From NCBI RefSeq assembly GCF_018873765.1, contig NC_057917.1:53127464-53191463 (forward strand): 64,000 nt of DNA, given 5' to 3'. This DNA comes from Telopea speciosissima (lineage: Eukaryota > Streptophyta > Magnoliopsida > Proteales > Proteaceae). Both the position numbers and the translations under genes were made by a program. The notes under the pieces were generated by a model. That model was not told the DNA's origin and did no database searches. It saw nothing but the letters and a program-made list of their open reading frames with translations. Of the stretch, positions 11,518-23,022 are shown piece after piece; within the stretch, counting starts at the first letter, position 1; every line of letters starts with the position of its first letter.

Positions 11518-12239
11518 GAAGAGGCCTCCGTACAGGATTAATGTCTAATGCAACTGCATCAGTACTCTTCCATGGAGACTCTTATGCCTTTTCCTTTAGA
11601 ACATACTCTCTAGGATCTTTGCCTCTCACCCAAAATAATCATCCTCTTCTGACGAGATCAGAAACCATCCTTGTCCTTCTCTGGAAGATTCAGACACCTA
11701 ACTTCCCCTTTGGTTTCTCTTTGCTGGATCTATAATGATCATCCCTTTCAACCAAGTGCTTTTGATTTCCAAGCCTTTTCTCCTTAATGGAATTCCTATT
11801 CCAGATAATCACACAGTCCTCTCACCTCTGATTTCTGGCCTAGATATGATACCAAAATAATCTCTGTTGGTTTTATTTGAGCAATTTTATGAATCTCTCC
11901 TTTTCTGATATTTAACATCTTCAATGTCAAACTTTTGGTTGCCAGAGATGATCTCTGTCTTCATGGGACATTGCTACCATTTTCTCACCTTTTCATAGTA
12001 GAGTAGCTCCTTAAGTAAACCAATGATTGAGGCCCTTGTAAACAAACTGCTGGACTTGTCTTGGTGCATGGGGTTGGAGATTATCTGTTAGTCTGAACCA
12101 ATTCTTCCTGGTTCATCTATCTTATCTCATATTTTTTAAGGAAAAAAGATGGAAGTTCATTCTGCTCAACCATTTTCCTCTATAAGTTCATTTTGAAGTG
12201 TTCAAAGCTTATAATATTTTTGGTCTCTGATTTATCTAG
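11518..12239. other. Unassigned DNA upstream of the first DnaJ16 exon seen
   Basis: No gene or element was recognised. It ends in a clean acceptor (TTTATCTAG at 12231-12239). Before the element at 10807 inserted, it was continuous with 10669-10806. It is most simply intron of the DnaJ gene. A 78-codon open frame at 11499-11735 crosses the element boundary and is not credible as a gene. Confidence 0.5.
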
Positions 12240-15200
12240 GCTCTCGAAACTGATGGCATGGATATGGAGATTGATTTATCCAACCTGGGGACTGTCAATA
12301 CAATGTTTGCAGCACTATTTAGGTGACATTCAGATGGACACTGAAAATATCTTCCCTGTTTGTTTTTTAGTTCTTGGGTTGGTACTCATGCTCTTTGTGT
12401 GTGTGGTTTTTACTTTTTAGCAAGCTGGGTGTCCCAATCAAGACTACAATTTCTGCTAATGTTCTAGAGGAGGCTTTAAATGGCACAGTCACTGTTAGAC
12501 CTCTTCCCATAGGAACATCAGTGAGCGGAAAGGTGCTTGTTTTATTTACTTGAAGCAGATCCACCTTCATTTCAGGGTTCTTCTCTTAATTGTGCTTTCA
12601 AGTGCAGGTTGAAAAACAATGTGCCCACTTCTTTGGTGTAACAATCAATGATCAACAAGCTCAGGCAGGGATAGTAGTTAGAGTTACATCAGCTGCTCAA
12701 AGTAAATTTAAGGTATGATTGACTTTGGTCAAACAGTGCCACATTGTGGTCTGCCTTCTTTTTCTTTATCCCATGGTTGTAACATCCTTTTTTCAACAAA
12801 CTTAGATTTGAACTATGTTATTGCTACAGCTGCTGTATTTTGAACATGACGCCAATGGTGGTTATGGGTTGGCTTTACAGGTATCATACTTGTTTGAGTC
12901 GTTTTTTTCTAGAATTTCCTGCTATTGCCACTCCCCATTAATCATATATTATTGTTTCTGTACCATGCAAGCGTTTTTTTATGGATAATTTTTCACTTGA
13001 GCAAGACATCAAAGAAGAACATGCTTTATTTGTTAATGTGATGCGTTGGCTTGTAAGGGATATCTTCGCACGTTAATGTTTACGTAGTTGATGGAAATAA
13101 TAGAATATGACTATATGAGTTCTTAAAACTCACTTGACAGAAATTGGCTGAACGGTATTCTTGTTGTAGTCATCTTCAACAACTGAACATAGTTGTCAAA
13201 ATATTGCCTAGTTGACAAGTCAAGCCTTGATGCCAAAGTGACCAGTTGCCTTATGTATGAAGTCCTCAGACTCGGAAGATGAAGGAAATATACCTGGAAT
13301 ATGGCACTTGCCTTGGTGTGTTGGCCTCTCATAGACATCGCCTAGGTGCCATTGCTTGCCTTAGCGCCATGGCAACTACACACTTCGACCTTAACATCTT
13401 ATCACATTGATGCAAGAGCAATTCCTTGGACCTTGGGGAGCCCAGATGGAGATGAACTTTGTCCAATTGGTTCTTGGGTGCTGGGTCCAGTAGGAAATTT
13501 TTAGTTTATTTATTTATTTAGGTTTTTACCGTCTAACCATTCCCTGCTATCCTCTCAACTACTGGTCAGTCGGTAGTGGAGGAATAGTCCCTTGTATCAG
13601 TCAGTCAATTAATAGTGGAATAGAATAGGCCTTTATTTGGATTTATCTTGTAATCTTAGTTTTAATAGGCTAATTAGTGGTAGAGTTGATTTAGGATTTT
13701 ATTTCAGTTTTATGAGTCCTAGTTAAAGTCAAGTTTAATTTCAGTTTTAGATTACAATTAGGAGTCTTTTAGGGCCCAATTGATAACAATCCTGATTCCT
13801 GTTCCGTGGGAATCGATCGGGAGTGGAATTCTGTTTGGTAACACCAGTCTGATTTCATATTCCCAGAAATCAGACCAGCCCCAAATGCACTAAAAAATCG
13901 GAAGTTACAGAGCATATTATTTATGATCTGTCTGTTCCAGAGCAAGCCAACTTGGAATGAGGCCATACAAGATAATGGCCCTTCCCCATTTTTTTTTTGT
14001 TAAAGCATGATGCTCAACCTCCTCCTCAAGCACAAACCACCTAGATTTCCATCTCTTTCCGCAATTTACCTATTAATAAATAATTCCAGCCACACAGACA
14101 TTTGCAATGCCGCTGCTGCAGCAGCCCTTGGAATTTCTTCCATCAGCCCTATAATCGGAATCAACATCCACAGATGAAACCTGGGTAGAGAGAGACTGTT
14201 TGTTCGAACCTACTCCCACATTTCTAAAAGAGATATCCAACCCTAACAGGGGCTGTGTCGCAGGCTTTGTTATTATGGGGTTGCCTCGGTCCCGATCAAC
14301 CGAAACAGGAACAATGCAGCACAGAGGATTCATCTCAGGTAAAACAGATCAATTAATCTGATAAATCAAGCATCAAAACAAAACAATAAAAGGAACTCAA
14401 ACCACGCCAGATGCTGTCTCATCTCGTCCGATTTGCTCAGGCAAATGCTGTTGCATTTTGAAAACCAATCTCCAGGACATCTCCATGTGCCAAGAGAAAT
14501 CCTAGATTGATGAAGGTGGGGCTTGAAATATGTACTTTCTGCCGGAAAACAATACCCTATCGGAGAGAAGGAAGGTGAGGCAAGGAGGGGGCAATTTGTT
14601 ATCAATCGAGCCCTTCATTGCAACAGTTCCAGCCTTTGAGAGCTACCCTCAACCTATCCCTTCGCATTCCTGGGTCCCCTAAAGCTGAGATGTACTGTTG
14701 CTCTGTGGCAGAGAGGACGCTGAAGAAGGGTACAATTGCGATGAGAAGCAACAAAAAGAATCGACTCCCGGTGCTTGCATTCATGGATATTTGGTGGTGG
14801 GGTGATGCAGATTCATCATCGAAATGGGCTTATTTCTTTAGAAATAAGTCGAATTTTTATCACCTCAAGTACAGTACACCTCAAGTGCACCAAAAGGTAA
14901 ATCTGACGGTGCACCTTAAAGTGATTTTGTTTAAAACACTCCCCCAAGTGCATGTGCACTGTCAGATGTACCTTTTTGGTGCACTTGAGGGTGTGTTGTA
15001 CTTGAGGGGATAAATGTCCGAAATAAGTCTAGGGTTGGGATATATATATGTTGTTCCCAAGGGTTTTCTATGTAATAGGCCACTTTAATGAGCCTAAAGT
15101 AGGAGTACATAGGTTGCATACGTGATTAGCCCAATACTTAGTTTATTTTTCATGTTTTAAATTGAATCGGTTGAACCACTGGTCCAATTTAAGTGAAATG

Positions 15201-18200
15201 TTCCTATTGGTTACTTAGGAATCTTCTTAGTTTAAGTGTTTTAAATTGTTTTAAGTAGTTTAATTATACCTCTCCACTATTTATGAAGAGGTTAGAGTTG
15301 TAATAGCTTTAAGATTTGGCCTATGGCCTTTTATTATGAAAGATTAAATCGTGGGAGGCTCCCACACAGTTGAATATTTGAAAAAAAACAGAATTGTTGG
15401 CTGCCGATTGTTGCTGCTACTGCTCTTTGGAGTGTTTGCCTTGTGGTTCTATCAAGGAAGAAGGGCAGGTGGATCTCCTGTGACTCTTTACTCCGTGACG
15501 GCTGGGAGGTTCTTCTCTGAAGGTGGTTCTATCCTTCAACCTTGATCAAGCTGCTGCCAGTGGATTTCTGCTGCAACTTGTTCACCAATTTCTTCTCCTA
15601 ATCCTCTAATTCCCCCCCCCCCAATCAATCCCCTTTATTTTTGTTTGAATTCCATTAAACCTAATTCCATTAAACCCTAGATCTTGCTGCCCAGCCATAT
15701 TTGACCAACAGAATTATTTCAAATTCAAACCACAGCCTCCATACAACATCCCCTCCACTCGATCCAACTTGCAGCCCCATCCTCTCACTCCAACCCTAGT
15801 TTGCCTTGTCTCTGTGAAACCCCCCAAAAAAACCCTAAATTCCAGAATTAGTACTTCCAGCCAATAAAAACCTCCCATATTTGGATCGAATCTTCCCCTT
15901 CCTACCTGGAAAATTCGATCCCAACCCTAGCCCTAAAATCCCATTAAAAACCCTAGTTTTAGCCTAAGTTCTAAAACCCCAAACCCGAAACCCTAACCCT
16001 GATTTTCTGAAATTCAAATTTTTTGTTAAACATCATCCAAACCTACATTACGAGCTTCTCCTAGACCTGCCCATCAATACCCTATAAGATTCATCTCTAT
16101 ATTCATAAACTTAACCCTAGATTTGACCTAAAACTGCAATTCTGTCCTACTGAGACTGCAGAACCAGCAGCTCCTTGATTCCTTTGTTATTAGATCCTTG
16201 ATAATTAGTCTCTAGTAGGATCCCTCCCTATCTAGAGCTACATTATGGGGTGCTTCTTCTTCTTCTACACTCTCATGGTTTCTGCCTTTGAATATTCCCT
16301 CTCCCGATTCTCTTTTTCAAAATGGGTAATGGCATTTTGGTAAATATTGTGTAAAATTGGAGAATGGAACACATTGTACGTAATGCTGATTCTGATCTCA
16401 TTCTGTTCTGAAATTGATTCCAGAATAGTATTACCAACTGCCAATCTACTCTAAAAAATCAAGGAATAAAAAAAAGGGACAATTTTCTAGATCTACTAGA
16501 TTAAAACAATAATTTACAAAACAAGCAGGTTTACAAGAAAAGTAGGTGTAAAATAATGTAAACTCTACTTGTTTTGTAACTTATTTTCTTATCTAGTAGA
16601 TCTCAGAAATTCTCTAAAAAGAAATCAATTCCACGTGGAATCAAGGAATTGGGAGCAGGATGGTTATTAACCGGGTCCTTATTTTCTTTCAATACAAGGT
16701 CATTCAACAACAACAACAACTACTACTCGGTGTTATCCCAATTAAATGGAGTCGACTACTGGATCCTTGCCCTCCAATCAGTTATATTCGAGGTCATACT
16801 TGATACGAGGCCTAAGCTATGCATGTCTTTCCTCACCACTTTTCCAAGGATCATTTTAGGTCTGCCCCTTGCTTTTTAGTTCCTTCAATCTGAATTAAAT
16901 CACTCCCCCGTACTAGACCATCCAAAGGCCTCCGTTGAACATGGCCATGCCACCTCAAACAACTTTCACGCAGCATATCATGTATCGGAGCTACTCCCAA
17001 ATTAGCTCTAATATGATCATTCCTTTATCCTTCCTAGTTTTGCCACACATCCATCTCAACATCCTCATCTCCTCTACATTGAGTTTATCCACACGATGCT
17101 TCTTAACTTCCCAATGTTCCACACCATACATACATGAATGTCTTATAAAATTTTCCTTTTTTACTTTTAATGGAATACATCAATCCCACAACACTCTAGA
17201 CACACCTCTCCACTGTATCCATTCTATTTTAATTCTCTGTGAAACATCATCCATTATATCACCTTTTTTATTCATGAATAATTACTTTGCGGAATCTTCG
17301 TCTCATCAATTTTCACCACCTCATTATCCGTCCTAGTGTAACTAAAGTTTCACACAATATACTCTGTCTTCGTTCTACTTATCTTAAAACCTTTTGATTC
17401 CAAGGTTGGCCTCCATAACTCCAACTTGGCATTAATCCCTGCTTTTGTCTCATCCACCAAAACAATATCGCTAGCCAAAAGCATACACTAAGGAACCTCA
17501 TCTTGAATGGCAATGGTTAAATCATCCATGATAAACGCAACCAAATAAGGGCTTAAAATTGATCCTTGATGTAACCCAATTGTAATTGGCAATCCACTAC
17601 CTTGACCCCCCATAAATCTTACCCAAGTCACCTCACCATCATACATATCTTTAATTATTTCCACATATTTACCTGAACACTTTTCTTTTCTAGTACTTCC
17701 TAGATTAACTCTCTAGTGACTCTATCATAAGCTTTTTCTAGGTCAATAAAGACCATATGGAGATCCTTTTTGTAATCTCTAAATCTTTTCATAAGTCTCA
17801 TAAGAAAGTAAATAGCTTTTGTCGTGGATCTGCCTGGCATAAAACCAAATTGGTTCTCCATAATAGTAGTTTCTTGTATCAGATGGGTTTCAATAACCCT
17901 CTCCTATAGTTTCATAGTATGATTCATTAGTTTTATGCCTCTATAGTTATTCCAATTCTGAATATCACCTCTATTTTTGTAAATCGGAACCACAATGCTT
18001 CTCCTCCATTCATTTGGCATTTTCCTTGTGTTCATAATCTTATTAAACAGCTTGTTTAGCCAAGATAAACCACATATTCCTAAGCTCTTCCACTCTTCTA
18101 TTGGGACCTCATCTAGACCTAGTGCCTTACCTACTTTTATCCTCCTTAAAGATTCTTTTACTTCAAACATCCTAAACTTTTGTACATATCTACGACGTGT

Positions 18201-21200
18201 GGTGTCTTGATGGGTATTGCAGTCTTCCAGGACACTATTACTCAAATTGTCTCCATGTAGTAGGCTGTTGAAATAATCTTTCCATCTCTCCTTAATGTTC
18301 TCACCCCTTATTAGTACTTTAACATCTTCACTTTTAATACATCTAATATGGTCGATATCTTTACTCTTTTCCCCTTCCTTTGTGCTCAGATTGTTATAAA
18401 GATATTCATATTTCTTTGCCCTTGCTTTTTCCACAATCTTCTTGGCTTCATTTTTGGAAAATTTATACCTTTTTGGATCCTACATCCGTAGTCCTTTGCC
18501 TTGTCTTAAAACTAGTTTTCTTATTCTTAATGGCTACTTGAATCTCATTATCCCAGCACCAAGTCTTCCTAGAGGAATGAAGTTTTCCTTTTGATTCGCC
18601 TAGGGCATCTTTAATAACCTTCTTAAATACAAGTAGTCATCTCGTTCCATATCGTATTAGTGTCTGCCTCAAAGTCCTACTTTCCTTTTTTGACCACTTT
18701 CTTAGTAAATGATTTCAATGTATCTCCTTTTAAGCTCCACCACCCTATCCTTGGGAAAATAAGCTCACCTTTCTTACGATTCTGCGTAATGAAGCACATA
18801 TTCATGACCACTAATCTATTGTGTGGTTAGGCTCTCTCCTAGTATAACCTTATAGTCCTTACATAACAATCTATTGGATCTTCTAGTTAGGAAGAAATCT
18901 ATTTGGCTACTATGGCCCTGTATGGCAACATTTCTGTTCCAAAATACTGTTTCTGAGTTTGAAACAATTTTTGTGTTTGTGTGATTTCGGAGTAATTCTG
19001 TATCAACATACTAGAAAAAAAAAAGAAACATGTATGGATTGCATATTAAGAGAAGAATTTCTTCTATTTTGTGGTGGTGGTGTGATGTAGGACTAGTTTG
19101 ATTTATTGGGGTTTACAGGCTGCTGTAGTTGAAAGAAATAATGGATGGGACTTAAGAAAGGAAAATGGGGTTGAGAGAAATATGATAATTAAATAGGGAT
19201 AGTTTGTTGTAGGTATAGAGTTTGAAAGAGAGGAGTGGATAGAAGAAGAAGAAGGTAGAGACGAAAGAAAATCATCTTGGCTTCACACCATCTTGAATTG
19301 CATAGAATCACTCTTGCTTTCATTCCTTCCTTGCTTGCTTGCCTATCTTCCATCTCCAAATACAGTCTTTTTAAACCCCAAAAAGTAAAAAAGAACCTAA
19401 TAACTACTTTTCCAGCAATGGCTACTTCTCCAGCAATAACTCCCTAATAACTCCCTTACAACATTAGTACACAACAATTCTGGCTCCAAATAAAAATACA
19501 ACAAACTAATTAAAAGAACTACACATAATGCTGGTCATTTATCCATAATGAAGTAACATGGGGGCTGCATAAATCCTTGAGTGATGTCCTCATCATGGTG
19601 GTAGCAGTGAAGGTGGAGGTGGTGGGGGTAATGGCGGCGGCGGTGTGGTTGTGGTGGTGGTGGTGATTCATGAATATCGAGTTTGTATCATGCACATTTT
19701 TGCTTTCAGTTTGTGTTTCTATTTTTTTGGAGCTCCCTTTTGGTGTTTCTCAAAACTCTGCTAAATCTGTTTTTTTTTTTATTGGTTCATTAAAAAAAAA
19801 GCGAACTGGACGACACATACAGGGTATGTCCCATTTCTGTTCCAAAAAAGTACCAAAACAATAGAAACAATTTTCTTTTTAACGTTGCCATACATACCCT
19901 ATGATGCCCACTTTTGAAGGTAACTAAATGCTCTTCAATTGAGTGGTTACAGTAGATAAATCATTAGCCACAACAAAATCTAAAACTGAGACCTTCTCCT
20001 CATTCGTCTCTCTAAAACCATGTCCTCCATGTACACCTTCATAGCCTCTATGATCTCTCCCAACATTTCCATTCCAACACCCCTTATAATAATATTTTCA
20101 CCTTGTCTAAAATCGTGCACTAACCATCCATGTTTACCAAAATTTTAACTTGGTACTTTCATCAAATCCTACTTGGGGTGCGTAGGTATATTGACAACCT
20201 CTTTCTCCAACAAAAGCTTGATGGATATAATCCTTATCTCCAAATCTTTTAATATCCGCCACATCATTCTTTTAATCTTTATCCATTACTATGCCCACTC
20301 CACTTCTAGTACTTTTATACCCCATATACCAAAGTTTAAAACCATCTAACTCCTTAGCTTTCTTACCCTTCCATCTTGTCTCTTGAATACAAGCTATGCT
20401 AATACTTTTTCTCCTCATAAAGGGCGTACCCATTGCACAAGGCTCCCGCCACTACGGGGTTTGAGGAGGGTCATAATGTACGCATCCTTACCCCTGCTTT
20501 TGCAGAGAGGCTGTTTCCAGACTGGAACCCATGACCACTTGGTCACAATGGAGCAACCTTACCAGTGCACCAAGACTTACCTTCTTCTCCTCATAACATC
20601 TATCAATTCTAAACTCTTACTCGTTAAAGATCCTATGTTCCAAGATGCTAATCTAATCCTACGTTTTGGACTAACTTCTTTACCCGCACTCATCCATGGT
20701 GTGAGAATCCTTGCCTACATGTAACCGCATCTGGGTGCCAACGTGGCACGTCGCTTACAGGGTCATAGTGTAGTGCGTCGCTTTGATAATATAAGATTCT
20801 AAAATCCATGTTAAAAGGGTTTAGCTAGGGTTTTTTTTTTCGGGATACCGGATGCGGACCTAATTCATCAACATCCTTTATCTAGGCTTTGGACCGGAAG
20901 CAAACGCTGACAAAGTTCAATGCAAATTATATAATTATGCTAAATTGCTAGTAATGACCTCAAATGATAAAAATTAACAAATAATGAACAAAGTATAAGA
21001 TATAAAGAAGCATATTCATAAAAAAAAAACGAAGCAAATTAAACTAAAAAGCATAATAGCATATAAGGAAAAGGCTCTTTGAGCCTAAGGCATAAACTAT
21101 GCCTCCTCACATGCATATTATAATAATTTTTTAAGATGAGAGAAACGATGATTAAAAAAATTAAATATGAGAGAGTGTAGAATACCTTGCTTGCTCAGAG

Positions 21201-21375
21201 AACCCTCTCCCTGACATATAATAAAGCAGCAGAATCATAAAGCATGTAAATATTTAAGGTTGTAACCAAAGAAAAAACAGATTTGATGTTTTGATTTTAT
21301 TTGAGTTGTTTATTGTTACCAGGTAGGTATGTTAGCAATAGGTTGTGAGACCTGTCTTCTCTCTACTCCTCTGGT

Positions 21376-21414
<39 letters not shown>

Positions 21415-22968
21415 TCTCTGTCTTCTGCCCCATTTCTGTCCAGCACTACTGCAACAGCTTCCTTTTGAGTATTGTTATGCTAGAACTGGGTAACAAGAGA
21501 GAGCTTTGATCTCTCTCAATGCTTGATGCAGTAGCACTTGACTGGTTGTACCAGCATGACTGAGTTTGGAAATCCAAACCTAGACAAAACTGGCCCAACT
21601 TGAGTTTTTAGTCCAATAGGAGCTGGAAGTAGTTTAATCTTTATGTGCTTATTTTCTTATGTTTGCATTGGGTAGGATACATAGGAATAGGCTAGCTACT
21701 TTGAACTCTATTTTAGTTTTAGAGTTGGATAAGGGATCCGAGCCGGGTTTTGGAATCGCAGATTGCATCAATTGCTATCAGAGCAAAATCTTTATTTCCG
21801 ATGATGATCTACCCTGATTTTCTTGCTTTTCTAGAGAAATTTACCAACAAATTTGAGGATAGATCGTTGGATCTCTGATCGGATTTCCGAGAGCTTGCTA
21901 GTAATACTAACCATTTTTGTGATAAGGTGTCAACAAAACAAATGAATATTTTACCGCATTTTTAGTTTTTAGCAATGTTTTATCATATTATGATTTATGA
22001 AATTTATAGATTTGAGAAACCCCCAACATTTAAAAGTTGAAAATTGCACCTACCGCTGAAAATCCTGTTTTTGTTTTCGAACTGGGGGGTTGACTTTTTA
22101 TCCTTTTGGAATTTGATTTTTTAACTATTTTTATTGGATTAAAATAAGGGGGTATTTGCTTATTTATGAATAATGTCTTAAGTAAATGAAATCATTTACT
22201 TAAATGCTATTCGGCATAAATTATGAAGTCATTTACTTAAATGCTATTTGGCATAAATAAGAGCCTGTCCTAGTTTCTGGCACAAGTAAATGTCTGTCTT
22301 GGTTTCTGGCATAAATAAGTGTCTGTATGCCAAGGTTTCTCACCGAGATGGCTGAGACCACAGAGATCTCGACCACAATCTCGGTCGAGACAATGCCATT
22401 GCTTATTTCGCCTAGCATCTCGTCGTGGTTTTGCAAAAAATCGAGATATTACCGACATCTCGGCGAGTTCTTTTTCCATGGCAAAACTGGGAAGGATAAA
22501 ATAAGGAATGACCATATTAGAGCCGGTTTGGGAGTAGCCCCGATTCAAGATAAGCTACGAGAAAGTAGCCTGAGGTGGTATGGCCATGTTCAACGGAGGC
22601 CACCGGATGCTCCAGTTCTGTGGAGTGACTTGATTCAGATTGAAGGCTCTAAAAGAGCTAGGGGCAGGCCTAAAATGACCCTAGGTGAAGTGGTGAGGAA
22701 AGACATGCATAGTTTAGGTTTTGTTCCTAGTATGGCGTCGAATAGAGCTGATTGGAAGGCAAGGATCCGTGTAGCGTACCCCAGTTAGTTTGTTTTAGAT
22801 TGATTTGTAGTTGTGTTTGTTGAGTTTTTGTACTTTTATTCTTAATATTAATCATGTACTTTGAAAGGATCCGTGTAGCTGACTCCATTTATAGTTGGGA
22901 TGAGGCTGAGTTGTTGTTTAGTTAGAAGAAGCCTGCGTGTTTGGGGCGAGTCATGTGACCCCTCCCCC

Positions 22969-23022
<54 letters not shown>

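Larger units (their letters stand above)
13771..16447. mobile_element. Candidate hAT-like non-autonomous element carrying gene-like fragments
   Basis: The left edge reads TAGGGCCCAATTGATAACAA, followed by a CTGATTCCTGTTCC-like run. The right edge reversed reads ggcagttggtaatactattc followed by a similar run (TCTGGAATCAATTTCAGAAC). This is the general form of hAT-like plant elements. The interior holds minus-strand gene-like frames (14073-14784) and a younger solo LTR at 14803-16245. No target duplication was identified, so this is a tentative grouping. Confidence 0.35.
16705..20760 (-). mobile_element. RTE-type LINE, nearly full length, decayed
   Basis: On the minus strand the apurinic endonuclease domain starts near 20693 (ATG, then [39 protein letters not shown]). 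Reverse transcriptase follows, with [46 protein letters not shown] (17.9-18.4 kb) and [18 protein letters not shown] (17.7 kb). The C-terminal tail lies at 16.8-17.0 kb. The 3' end reads GTCGACTCCATTTAATTGGG and ends in GTTGTTGTTG (16705-16719), a typical RTE tail. Several stops and frameshifts make it non-functional. It is interrupted by a DNA element (18915-19898) and a SINE (20421-20584). The 5' limit is approximate. Confidence 0.85.

Noticed and set aside
13123..13338. 71-codon minus-strand frame in the large intron
   Set aside because: Falls on the GCCTAGGCG-word element and unassigned intron sequence; no domain.
20421..20584. tRNA gene
   Set aside because: The promoter boxes are tRNA-like, but the body is a SINE with a target duplication and no tRNA cloverleaf was supported.
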